DNA of 64,000 nucleotides from Anaerolineales bacterium. Its GTDB lineage: Bacteria > Chloroflexota > Anaerolineae > Aggregatilineales > UBA2796. Made by a program: the position numbers and the translations under genes. The stretch covers positions 1,240,001 through 1,304,000 of the forward strand of contig JABTTZ010000001.1 in the NCBI GenBank assembly GCA_015075625.1, in the 5' to 3' direction. Positions 7,721-15,494 of the stretch are shown piece by piece. The notes under the pieces were generated by a model, which saw only the letters and a list, made by a program, of their open reading frames with translations, did not search any database and had not been told where the DNA came from. How positions within the stretch are numbered: position 1 is the first letter of the stretch; each line of letters opens with the position of its first letter.

Positions 7721-8161
7721 TTACTTCGTGTTGAGCGGGCAGTTAAACATCCACTGCACCCCGTATTGATCGGTGAGCGCCCCGTAATAGGCGTTCCAGA
7801 ACGTCTTGCTGAGGGGCATATCAATCTTGCCGCCTTGGGCAAGGGCGTTAAAGAGGCGTTCCGTTTCTTGCTGTGTATCTGGTTCGATACTGATACTGAT
7901 ATTCGTTCCCATAATCAGCGGGTTTCGTTCCGCTCCCAACACATCCGTTCCCATCAGGCGGTGTCCGGCTGTGATTGGTAGGGACACATGCATCACATAA
8001 CCCTCTTGCTCTTTGGAAATCGGCGGATTGTTTGGATGGGGGGGAATATCGCGCATATATTGAATGGGCGCTTCAAACTCTGTGCCAAAAACGCTGCGGT
8101 AGAAGGTGAATGCTTCTTCCGTTTTTCCGGGGAAATTAAGATAGGTACTTACATGAGCCAT
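7721..8161 (-). CDS. VOC-family protein (PhnB-like, single domain)
   Basis: 146 residues. MAHVSTYLNFPGKTEEAFTFYRSVFGTEF at the N-terminus and ALTDQYGVQWMFNC at the C-terminus are typical of PhnB-like VOC proteins. Start at ATG 8161; a longer frame to 8197 gives non-family residues. A near-perfect sigma-70 promoter (8284-8312) lies 123 bp upstream, so this gene and the two-domain paralogue downstream are likely well expressed. Function unknown. Confidence 0.85.
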   Translation of the reverse strand: MAHVSTYLNFPGKTEEAFTFYRSVFGTEFEAPIQYMRDIPPHPNNPPISKEQEGYVMHVSLPITAGHRLMGTDVLGAERNPLIMGTNISISIEPDTQQETERLFNALAQGGKIDMPLSKTFWNAYYGALTDQYGVQWMFNCPLNTK

Positions 8162-8283
8162 TGTCGTTTCCTCCATCGGTAATGGGTGGATAACCACCTT
8201 AGATGACCCTAATCTATGCCCACATGCGCTCAGACGTTCTTTATATTGTGAATGGAGCCGCGCATCGCGTCACAGATGTTTTA

Positions 8284-8312
8284 ATTATACAAACATTTGG
8301 TCTAATTGTCAA
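8284..8312 (-). promoter_or_regulatory. Consensus sigma-70 promoter for the VOC gene pair
   Basis: On the minus strand TTGACA (8312-8307), a 17-bp spacer, then TATAAT (8289-8284): both hexamers match the consensus exactly. The surrounding DNA is AT-rich compared with the rest of the window. Confidence 0.85.
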
Positions 8313-8388
8313 GCGTATCGATGATGGGATGAGGGAAAAAGGGGTAATCAAACAGAGATCATTTACAGCGTGGCGAGGGGGGATGGTA

Positions 8389-8415
8389 GAGAGGCGCAAA
8401 GACCGTGCGCCTCTC
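8389..8415. other. Perfect 10-bp hairpin past the FabH-like gene
   Basis: GAGAGGCGCA / TGCGCCTCTC with a 7-nt loop, 18 bp beyond the stop of the minus-strand synthase gene. No T-run follows on either strand, so it may protect the 3' end or act as a weak terminator. Confidence 0.6.
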
Positions 8416-8433
8416 CCTTACCGAAGGTTATTT

Positions 8434-9576
8434 TCAGCGTTTTTTCTTGGCGTCCATGCGGCGAATCTGCATGTTCAAGAGGAATTGTTGGAGCGTATCT
8501 TGCAGCCGCCCTGCCGTCCGTTTGGCAAGATAGCGCGCTCGCCCGATACTAAAGAGGGTATGGGCGGGGGTGAACTCCCCAACGCCAAATTGGACGACGG
8601 CGCTTGCCCATGTCAGCCCGGCACCAAAGGCGCACATGCTGATTTTATCGCCGGGTTTGCAGCGCCCTTCTTCAATTGCCTCCACAAACGCTAATGGTAC
8701 AGACGCCGCTGAGGTGTTCCCATATTTATGGATGTTGATCATGAATTTCTCAAGCGGCTGGCGCATCATGCGGGCGGCTGATTCGATGATTCGGTAGTTT
8801 GCCTGATGGGGGATGAACAATTGAACATCGTCGGGGAGCAACCCGGCTTGGTCAATAACGCGCTTCATCGAGGCGGCAAGAGTCCGTGTAGCAAATTTGA
8901 ATACCTCTGTGCCGTTCATCTTGAGAAAACTGAGATGTTCCGCCTCAATTTTGGCATGGTTGCCATGCATGGGTAGTGCTGAGCCGCCAGCGGGAACGTA
9001 GAGATGTTCGATCCCTGCCCCATCCGAACCGAGTTCAAAGGTCATCACGCCAGCGGGTTGGTCACTTGTCTGCAAAATAACTGAGGCGGAGGCATCGCCA
9101 AAGAGGACACACGTCCCACGATCTGTGTAGTCTGTTCCAAAAGAGACGACATCCGTCCCCACGACGAGGATGTTGTTCATCGCCCCAGAGGTGATGAACT
9201 GTGTTCCCACGACGAGGGCATAGACCCACCCCGAACACCCAGAGCTAATCTGGAACGCGCCGCACTTTGCGCCAAGTTTGTCCTGAACAATCGTCGCCAC
9301 ACCGGGGACAAGGTAATCTGGCGAGGAACAGGCAACGATGATCAGATCGAGGTCGGTGGGCTTCAAGCCCGCCACTTCCAATGCCTTCAATGCTGATTTC
9401 ACCGATAAATCGGAAGATTGTTCGCCGTCCGCCCGAATGTGGCGTTCTTTGATCCCTGTGCGCGAGGTGATCCATTCGTCGCTCGTCTCAACCATCTTTT
9501 CCAAATCGGCGTTGGTAATCACCCGCTCCGGGACGTATTTCCCCCATCCCGTAATTTTTGCGTAGCGTTCTGGCAT
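8434..9576 (-). CDS. 3-oxoacyl-ACP synthase III family protein (FabH-like)
   Basis: 380 residues with the thiolase-fold triad C114 (SSGCSGWVYAL), H257 (FIPHQANYRI) and N287 (YGNTSAAS). This class condenses an acyl-CoA starter with malonyl-ACP, but relatives also make acyl or beta-ketoacyl products in specialised pathways. The core ends near residue 335 (GAGLTWASAVVQFG); about 45 extra basic residues follow, ending RRMDAKKKR, which ordinary FabH lacks. It is alone, not in a fatty-acid cluster. Start ATG at 9576 (MPERYAKITGWG); an upstream in-frame start at 9594 adds six residues. Confidence 0.85.
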   Translation of the reverse strand: MPERYAKITGWGKYVPERVITNADLEKMVETSDEWITSRTGIKERHIRADGEQSSDLSVKSALKALEVAGLKPTDLDLIIVACSSPDYLVPGVATIVQDKLGAKCGAFQISSGCSGWVYALVVGTQFITSGAMNNILVVGTDVVSFGTDYTDRGTCVLFGDASASVILQTSDQPAGVMTFELGSDGAGIEHLYVPAGGSALPMHGNHAKIEAEHLSFLKMNGTEVFKFATRTLAASMKRVIDQAGLLPDDVQLFIPHQANYRIIESAARMMRQPLEKFMINIHKYGNTSAASVPLAFVEAIEEGRCKPGDKISMCAFGAGLTWASAVVQFGVGEFTPAHTLFSIGRARYLAKRTAGRLQDTLQQFLLNMQIRRMDAKKKR

Positions 9577-9656
9577 GTCGTGCTTCCCCTTCAATTCCCA
9601 TAAAATAGCGATCAGTTTGGAAGAATCATTTTTGAGGCTCAGTCCTGAACGAGGAT

Positions 9657-9678
9657 GGGCGCACCCTGCGCTGCGCCC
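9657..9678. other. GC-rich hairpin between sigma operon and FabH-like gene
   Basis: GGGCGCA / TGCGCCC, 7-bp stem with an 8-nt loop, 42 bp past the stop of the gene at 9720. Followed on the plus strand by TTCTTT. May be the end of the sigma-factor operon transcript. Confidence 0.45.
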
Positions 9679-9719
9679 TTCTTTCCCTCAGTGGTTATGT
9701 GGGCTGTGTCGTAGCTGCG

Positions 9720-10172
9720 TTACCCGTTGGCTGGATTGAGTGCCAGCGCCGGATCACCTTCGCTGCTAGGGGCAATTTTGCCCGCTGCGTCAATCACCCG
9801 CCGAACGCCGAGGAGGGTCAATCCAGCGGCGATGGTCAAACCGCCCACGCCCGCCGCAATGCGGTAACCCGTTGGCAGGTTGCGCCAGCGCGAAAGCCAC
9901 GCCAAAACAGGCAGTCCCCTTTTTTCTGCCCTTAGCGCCTCTAGCAAATCGCGGCGTAGTTTTGCCAGAAATTCGGGGTTTGGTTCAACACCGGGCAGCG
10001 CCCGATGGAGCGCCTCTGCGATCCCAAACAGGGCGCGTTCGCTCAGGGTGAGGGTGGCAACCTCCAAGAGGGTGCTGGTGTTTCCCGCCGCCAATGCGTC
10101 CGCATGTTCTGCTAATAAGGTGAGCAGCGTCTCATTCGGATCGGCGGTGGGCGGTGTGATAGTCGTCGTCAT
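9720..10172 (-). CDS. Hypothetical membrane protein coupled to an ECF sigma factor
   Basis: 150 residues, family not recognised. An N-terminal helical region (about 15-100; ETLLTLLAEHADALAAG, FLAKLRRDLLEALRAEKRG) is followed by one hydrophobic helix (about 105-122, IAAGVGGLTIAAGLTLLGV) and a short tail. Its ATG overlaps the sigma gene's stop (ATGA), so the two are co-translated. Position and topology (helical cytoplasmic part plus one membrane helix) suit an anti-sigma factor or sensor for its partner, but no zinc motif is present and this is inference only. Confidence 0.7.
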   Translation of the reverse strand: MTTTITPPTADPNETLLTLLAEHADALAAGNTSTLLEVATLTLSERALFGIAEALHRALPGVEPNPEFLAKLRRDLLEALRAEKRGLPVLAWLSRWRNLPTGYRIAAGVGGLTIAAGLTLLGVRRVIDAAGKIAPSSEGDPALALNPANG

Positions 10173-10813
10173 TCTGCATCTCCCCGGCGGCGCTCCCGCC
10201 TTGAGGGACGCCGCTGCGTGTCTTCCGTCTCCGGTGTCTCTGGCGCTTCGTGGCGGAGCATTGCCTCCCGCAGGGTCAGCAGCGTCCGGTGGTAAAGCGA
10301 CTTAATCGCCCCTTCACTACGTTCCATGATTGCGCCGATCTCTTGATTGGAGAGTTTTTCGACAAACTTCAGCACGATCAACTGCTGGCGTTCGTCGGGC
10401 AGTTCACGGAAGGCTTCCAACAAGCGCCGCTCCTCGTCTTGCGCTTCTGCTGCCGCTTCGGGGGCATCGGTACGCAGGCGAGAGGCGATAAATTCATCCA
10501 AGGGGACAACACGCCGCCGCTGCTGATCGCGATGCCAGTTCGCCACAAGGTTATGTGCAATACGGTACAACCACGCTTGAAAGGGCAGCCCTCGCTCAAC
10601 ATACGATTCGATATGTCCGAGGGCGCGTTGCCAAACCCGCGCCGAAAGGTCTTCGGCGTCATGGTGGTTGCCCGTTCGATAGTAGATGTAGTTGTAAACC
10701 TTTTTCGCGTACCGCTCGTAGAGCGCTCCGAACGCGGCTTTATCCTCCCGCGCCCAAGCGACCAGCGTCGAGTCATCGGTGGCGGTGTAGTCCCGTCCCT
10801 CAGAAATCGTCAT
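10169..10813 (-). CDS. ECF-type RNA polymerase sigma factor
   Basis: 214 residues. Region 2 (ALYERYAKKVYNYIYYRTGNH then AEDLSARVWQRAL, LPFQAWLYRIAHNLVANW) binds core and the -10; region 4 (LPDERQQLIVLKFVEKLSNQEI, AIKSLYHRTLLTLREAM) holds the helix-turn-helix for the -35. A basic tail (RRPSRRERRRG) follows. ATG at 10813 is preferred to GTG at 10825 because an AGGGTG run sits at better spacing. Operon with the membrane protein downstream. Confidence 0.9.
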   Translation of the reverse strand: MTISEGRDYTATDDSTLVAWAREDKAAFGALYERYAKKVYNYIYYRTGNHHDAEDLSARVWQRALGHIESYVERGLPFQAWLYRIAHNLVANWHRDQQRRRVVPLDEFIASRLRTDAPEAAAEAQDEERRLLEAFRELPDERQQLIVLKFVEKLSNQEIGAIMERSEGAIKSLYHRTLLTLREAMLRHEAPETPETEDTQRRPSRRERRRGDAE

Positions 10814-10902
10814 AATTAGGAACACCCTATCGTTTCATGGGTTGCGCTCAGATCGTATGCTGCCTATTTTCGCTGATCTTGAGCATATCTTCAAAAGCAG
10901 AT

Positions 10903-12135
10903 TCAAAGATCGCCTTCACCGCGCCTGAGGCGGGATAGGATAATCCGCTGCAAGGCGGCTTCAAATGCCACCACCGCCGCTGCTGCGCTGTGATATTTTT
11001 CCGCTGCGGCACGTCCGGCACGCCCCATATCGGCTCGCCGCAGGGGATCAGCCCGCAGCGCCTCAAGCTGTGCGGCAAGGCATGGCGCGTCATCAGGATC
11101 ACAGCGGACCCCTGCCCCTGCCCGTTCGATCACCCCCCACGCTGCCCCCGCCGCCATAATCGCCAGCAGCGGACGCCCACTGGCAAAAGCGCTGTAGGTT
11201 TTGCTCGGCAGCGATCCACTCTCTAAACCAGCTTTCAGGCTAATGAGGTGAACATCGGCGGTTGCCAAAACCTCTGGCAGGCGTTCGCGGGGTTGGAAGG
11301 GAAGGATGCGGACATTCGGAAGCCCCGCCGCCGCCCGCTGAAGCGAATCGCGCCCTGTCCCTTCCCCGACAAACACGAACTGAACAGCGGGGAGCAGCAC
11401 CGCCGCCGCAAGGATCGTCTCTAACCTCTGCGAGAGACCGATATTTCCGGCATAAAGCGCTACGAACGAGTCGTTCAAACCATGCTCGGCAGAAAAATCA
11501 TTCTGGCGGGGGCGGGGTTGAAGCGCCTCGGTATCGACCCAATCGTAGATCAGAGACATTTTAACTTGAGGGATGCCCGCCCGCAGAAGGGGCGGGGCGA
11601 ACGATTCGGAGGTAAGCCGAATACCCTTCGAGAGATGGTAGAGGTGTTTTTCCAACGCCCCAACCATCCCCCGCACAAGGCGATTCCGAAAGATGCCAAG
11701 CGCCACGCCCACATCGGGGTAGACATCATGAATGGAATAGAGCGCCGGAATACGCCGCAGCCCGACATGGACAAGCGCTGGAAGGTATATTTCCAGCGCC
11801 GGATTGCCGAGAATAGCAGCATCATAGCGCCCGCGCCAGCCCGCCACCGCCGCCCCAATTTGGTAGACAAAGAATTGGATCAGCCGCCGCGAAAATCGCG
11901 CCCTATTCAGGGAGGGGAGGCGAACGCGAATCACCGTGACACTGTTTTCCACCGTCCGGGTGATCCACCGCCCCCGAAAGTCTGGCGGGACGCGCCCGCT
12001 AGGGTAATGGGGGACAGCGGCGATCATCGTCACAGCATGACCACGCCGCGCCAGCCCCTCGCAAAGCGTCTGGTAGAGGGTCGCGCTTGGACCACCATCC
12101 GGCGCGTAAAGAAGGGTGATCACGAGGATGCGCAT
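10903..12135 (-). CDS. Glycosyltransferase, GT4 family (WcaI-like)
   Basis: 410 residues, GT-B fold. N-terminal RILVITLLYAPDGGPSATLYQTLCEGLARRGH is the acceptor-side signature of GT4 enzymes; the C-terminal donor domain has YAGNIGLSQRLETILAA, VFVGEGTGRDSL and ADVHLISLKAGLESGSLPSKTY, where the glutamate contacts the sugar nucleotide. Likely acts at the inner membrane face in polysaccharide assembly. Its first 16 bp overlap the end of the upstream GT4 gene, so the two form a translationally coupled pair. Confidence 0.9.
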   Translation of the reverse strand: MRILVITLLYAPDGGPSATLYQTLCEGLARRGHAVTMIAAVPHYPSGRVPPDFRGRWITRTVENSVTVIRVRLPSLNRARFSRRLIQFFVYQIGAAVAGWRGRYDAAILGNPALEIYLPALVHVGLRRIPALYSIHDVYPDVGVALGIFRNRLVRGMVGALEKHLYHLSKGIRLTSESFAPPLLRAGIPQVKMSLIYDWVDTEALQPRPRQNDFSAEHGLNDSFVALYAGNIGLSQRLETILAAAVLLPAVQFVFVGEGTGRDSLQRAAAGLPNVRILPFQPRERLPEVLATADVHLISLKAGLESGSLPSKTYSAFASGRPLLAIMAAGAAWGVIERAGAGVRCDPDDAPCLAAQLEALRADPLRRADMGRAGRAAAEKYHSAAAAVVAFEAALQRIILSRLRRGEGDL

Positions 12136-13292
12136 AGCTGCTCACAGGCGTTTGCCATCTCCATAGCGACGCGCTGAGGGGCAAAGGCGTGTACGGCAAT
12201 CCGCCCACGTTCGCCCATTGCCCGTAAGGTAGGGCGGTCTGTTAAAAGCGCCTTCGCCGCCGCATAAAAGCGATTGCGGTCAAAGGGAATCGCCTGCCCT
12301 GCATCGTGTGCCGCCAAGAGCGCCGCAGCGGGAATATCGTCCGTCGCCACAAAGGGAAGACCACATGCCGCTGCTTCAAGGATCACATTGCCAAAATTTT
12401 CCGATTCCGGCTCAGAGGGCATGATCAGCAGATCGGCAGCGGCATAGGCGGCGGCGAGATCAGCCCCATCTAAGACGTTTAACCAATGGAAGCGCTCTCC
12501 CCCCTCAAGGCGCTGTGCCTGATCGCGCAGCGCGGGGATCATGCCCCCCTCGTCCGCCCCGACAAGGATCACATGGGCGTGGGGGAGGCTTAGCATATGG
12601 ACGGCAAGATCGGGGCGTTTTTTGGGATGCAGCCGCCCCACAAAAAGGATCAGCGGCGCAGTGGTGGGGATGTTCAGCCGCGCTCGCCAGCCCTGTGGGG
12701 GCGGCTCTCCAGCAAAACGAGTGAGATCAATGGCATTGGGGATCACCAGTGTGGGGGGGCGAAAGCCAAGCGTTCGGTAGGCGGCTGCCTCGGCTTCACT
12801 GGTGCAGTGTACCGCCGCCGCCTCATTCAAGAACCGCCGTCCTATCACAACGAGGTAAAGCCATTTTTTCAGCCCGCTACCACGCCACCCATAGGGCAAA
12901 AGCTGCCCGCGCAAGGGAACAATATAAGGGATGCCCACCCGCTGCGCCGCCGCCCCGCACAGCGCTGCGTGAGTCCACCATACATCAAGGTAGGCGATAT
13001 TCGCCCACGCACGATGATCCCGAAAGGCGCGATTTAATGCTGGCGCATAGAAAAATGATGCAGGGATGAGCCGCTGCCGAGGAAGGGGCGTGTAGATCAC
13101 CTCCACCCCATTGCGCCGGAGGGGTTCACCGAGGGGAACATTTAGGCGGGAATTGCCGTCGGCGTTCGTCGTCAGAACACGGACGTTCACGTCCAGCGCC
13201 GTCAACCCCTCGCACAGCGCGGCAAGGCTGCGGACGGGACCGCCGTAGCGATAGGCAGGGGCATAGAAGGCGATCACAACAAGGACATTCAT
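12120..13292 (-). CDS. Glycosyltransferase, GT4 family
   Basis: 390 residues. N-terminus NVLVVIAFYAPAYRYGGPVRSLAALCEGL, then donor-domain motifs LFVGRLHPKKRPDLAV, ILVGADEGGM and LLIMPSEPESENFGNVILEAAACGLPFVAT (EX7E signature). It probably adds a hexose in the same surface polysaccharide as its downstream partner. First gene of the pair. Substrate unknown. Confidence 0.9.
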   Translation of the reverse strand: MNVLVVIAFYAPAYRYGGPVRSLAALCEGLTALDVNVRVLTTNADGNSRLNVPLGEPLRRNGVEVIYTPLPRQRLIPASFFYAPALNRAFRDHRAWANIAYLDVWWTHAALCGAAAQRVGIPYIVPLRGQLLPYGWRGSGLKKWLYLVVIGRRFLNEAAAVHCTSEAEAAAYRTLGFRPPTLVIPNAIDLTRFAGEPPPQGWRARLNIPTTAPLILFVGRLHPKKRPDLAVHMLSLPHAHVILVGADEGGMIPALRDQAQRLEGGERFHWLNVLDGADLAAAYAAADLLIMPSEPESENFGNVILEAAACGLPFVATDDIPAAALLAAHDAGQAIPFDRNRFYAAAKALLTDRPTLRAMGERGRIAVHAFAPQRVAMEMANACEQLCASS

Positions 13293-13394
13293 GAAACTCG
13301 TTCCGGCAGAACAGAATCGACATTGGGAAAGACTACCGCTAGAATCGGAAAAGACCAGTCTATAGTTTCACAGCCTTTCCTGTGAGGTGCGACG

Positions 13395-13685
13395 ATGGCA
13401 GCGCATGATTCAACGATCCCTTCAACAGCCCCTTTTGACGAATTTGAAGGGATTAAACGCATCGCTCCCGATGGTGTTGAGTTTTGGTCAGCGCGGGATT
13501 GGATGCCTATTATGGAGTACATTGATTGGCGAAAATTTAAGAATGTGATTCTTAAATCATCATTATCATATGAAAACAGCGGCTGTGACTCTGATGAGTA
13601 TTTTGTCCTTGCTGTCAAAATGGTCATGATTGGTAGTGACGCTGATGAAAGGTGGCTCACACGCCAAGTTCAAATTGCTGGATAG
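13395..13685 (+). pseudogene. DinD-like fragment (DNA-damage-inducible protein D N-terminus)
   Basis: 96 residues containing FEGIKRIAPDGVEFWSARDWMPIMEYIDWRKF, the start of the DinD/BRO-N-like family (FexIKxxDExGxEYWSARELMxLLGYxxWxxF). It then reads CENSG.. equivalent YENSGCDSDEYF and KMVMIGSDADERW, but stops where intact proteins continue for another ~170 residues. No continuation was found in other frames before sufS. A good ribosome-binding site (GAGG, 9 bp upstream) remains, so a short product may be made. Most likely a truncated gene. Confidence 0.7.
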
Positions 13686-13700
13686 GCTCTAACCATTTTT

Positions 13701-13719
13701 ACCATTCGGGTCAAATGGT
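13701..13719. promoter_or_regulatory. Small inverted repeat upstream of sufS
   Basis: ACCATT-CGGGTCA-AATGGT, about 80 bp upstream of sufS. Could be an operator for iron-sulfur control; no known consensus is matched with confidence. Confidence 0.3.
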
Positions 13720-13797
13720 CACCAACGCTTGAACGATTCAACAAGGAAATGCCCCTTGTCGCCCATGAAATTTCGGAATGAGTGAGGACAAACCCAC

Positions 13798-15057
13798 ATG
13801 ACAACATTTCAGACCGCCCCAATGGTTAACGAACGAATGGCAGCCGCCCGCACCGATTTTCCCATCCTTCAGCGTGAGGTACGCCCCGGCGTCCCGCTCA
13901 TTTACCTAGACAGTGGGGCAACCTCTCAAAAACCAACCGCCGTGATCGAAGCGGAGTCGCGTTTTTATCGCGAGATCAACGCGAACGTTCATCGCGGCAT
14001 CCATACCTTTAGCGAACAAGCAACCACCGCCTATGAAGCGGCGCGGGTCAAGGTGAAAACCTTCATCAACGCCGCCCACGCCAGCGAAATTATTTTTGTC
14101 CGTAACACAACGGAGGCGATCAACCTTGTCGCCTATGCGTGGGGGTTGGCGAATCTCCATGCGGGCGATGTGATCCTTGTCTCGGAGATGGAACACCACG
14201 CGAACATCGTCCCCTGGCAGATTGTCGGCGGGATGCGCGGGGCGGTGGTGCGCCCAATTCCAATCACGGCGGAGGGGCAGATTGACCTGAACGCCTACCA
14301 CCGCGTGCTAAACGAGGGACGGGTGCGCGTTGTCGCTGTGACGCATGTCTCGAATGTGTTGGGGACGATCACGCCCATTAATGAGATGATCGCAGCGGCA
14401 AAACGGGTAGAGGCGCTGACCGTTGTTGATGCCGCCCAAAGCGCCCCCCATATGGCGCTCGATGTCCAAGCCATGGGCGCTGATTTCGTCGCCTTTTCGG
14501 GGCATAAGATGTGCGCCCCAACAGGGATTGGCGTCCTGTATGGGCGGCGCGAACGGTTGGCGGCGATACCCCCCTTCCTCGGTGGGGGGAGTATGATTAA
14601 GGAGGTGCGTTTTAGCGGGACAACCTTTGCCGAAGCGCCGCAAAAATTTGAGGCGGGAACGCCGAACATTGCTGGCGCGGTGGGGCTAGGGGCAGCCATT
14701 GATTACCTGACCGCGCTCGACATGGCAGCGATCCATGCCCATGAAGTGACGTTGATCGAACACGCCATAGCGCGGTTGAAGGCGGTTCCCGGTGTGCAAG
14801 TGTACGGTCCCCCCGCCGATCAGCGTGCGGGCTTGGTCGCCTTCACCTTGACGGGCGTCCACCCGCATGATGTGGCGGCGGGCTTGGATAACGCGGGGAT
14901 CGCCGTGCGTGCCGGACACCACTGCGCGATGCCGCTCCATGAGAAATTTGGGCTGGCGGCGACAATCCGCGCCAGTTTTTACCTCTACAACACGCTGGCT
15001 GAGGCGGATGCCCTTGCCGAGGCAGTCGAAAAAGTGCGGGCGTTCTTCGTCCGCTAG
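13798..15057 (+). CDS. sufS: Cysteine desulfurase SufS
   Basis: 419 residues, full length for group II cysteine desulfurases. It takes sulfur from cysteine for Fe-S cluster assembly. PLP lysine K237 in AFSGHKMCAPTGIG; the acceptor cysteine C376 in RAGHHCAMPLH; TEAINLVAYAW and DAAQSAPH are cofactor contacts. An in-frame ATG eight residues in (MVNERMAAARTDFPIL) is a possible alternative start. The scaffold gene sufU follows after 14 bp, forming a SufS-SufU pair as in Gram-positive bacteria. Confidence 0.95.
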   Translation: MTTFQTAPMVNERMAAARTDFPILQREVRPGVPLIYLDSGATSQKPTAVIEAESRFYREINANVHRGIHTFSEQATTAYEAARVKVKTFINAAHASEIIFVRNTTEAINLVAYAWGLANLHAGDVILVSEMEHHANIVPWQIVGGMRGAVVRPIPITAEGQIDLNAYHRVLNEGRVRVVAVTHVSNVLGTITPINEMIAAAKRVEALTVVDAAQSAPHMALDVQAMGADFVAFSGHKMCAPTGIGVLYGRRERLAAIPPFLGGGSMIKEVRFSGTTFAEAPQKFEAGTPNIAGAVGLGAAIDYLTALDMAAIHAHEVTLIEHAIARLKAVPGVQVYGPPADQRAGLVAFTLTGVHPHDVAAGLDNAGIAVRAGHHCAMPLHEKFGLAATIRASFYLYNTLAEADALAEAVEKVRAFFVR

Positions 15058-15071
15058 GGAGTACCTGAACG

Positions 15072-15455
15072 ATGGATATGTACCACGAAGTGATCCTTGA
15101 TCACTACCATGATCCCCGTAATTGGGGCGTCCTTGAGCCGGCGGATATTGACCACGAGGAAAAAAATCCTCTGTGTGGTGACCGGCTGCGGCTGACGCTG
15201 CGCGTTACCGATGGGGTGATCGCGGCGGTGGGCTGGTCTGGCGAGGGCTGTGCGATTAGCCGTGCGGCGGCATCCATGTTGGGGGAACTGCTTCCGGGCA
15301 AAACGCTTGCCGAAGTGCAGCAGATCAGCAAAGAGGATGTCTTAGAAATGGTCGGGATTCCGCTTGGTCCCGTGCGGCTGAAGTGCGCCTTGCTCTCTTT
15401 GAAAACGCTGAAAATTGGCGCATATGGGTTGGCTGGTTGGCATGCTGACGAATGA
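15072..15455 (+). CDS. sufU: SufU sulfur-transfer/scaffold protein
   Basis: 127 residues. DPRNWGVLEPADID at the N-terminus and the zinc/sulfur ligands C35 and D37 (NPLCGDRL), C60 (GEGCAISRAAAS) and C105 (RLKCALLSL) are those of SufU. In Gram-positive systems SufU is a zinc protein that accepts sulfur from SufS. Next to sufS and in the same orientation. An ATG two codons downstream (MYHEVILDHY) is an equally possible start. Confidence 0.92.
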   Translation: MDMYHEVILDHYHDPRNWGVLEPADIDHEEKNPLCGDRLRLTLRVTDGVIAAVGWSGEGCAISRAAASMLGELLPGKTLAEVQQISKEDVLEMVGIPLGPVRLKCALLSLKTLKIGAYGLAGWHADE

Positions 15456-15494
15456 GTATAAACGTCGAAACCTACCCAAAGGCAAGGCTGCTCT

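Noticed and set aside
13293-13394. SOS box upstream of the DinD-like fragment.
   Set aside because: GTTCCGGCAGAAC has the half-sites in the wrong order and spacing for GAAC-N4-GTTC.
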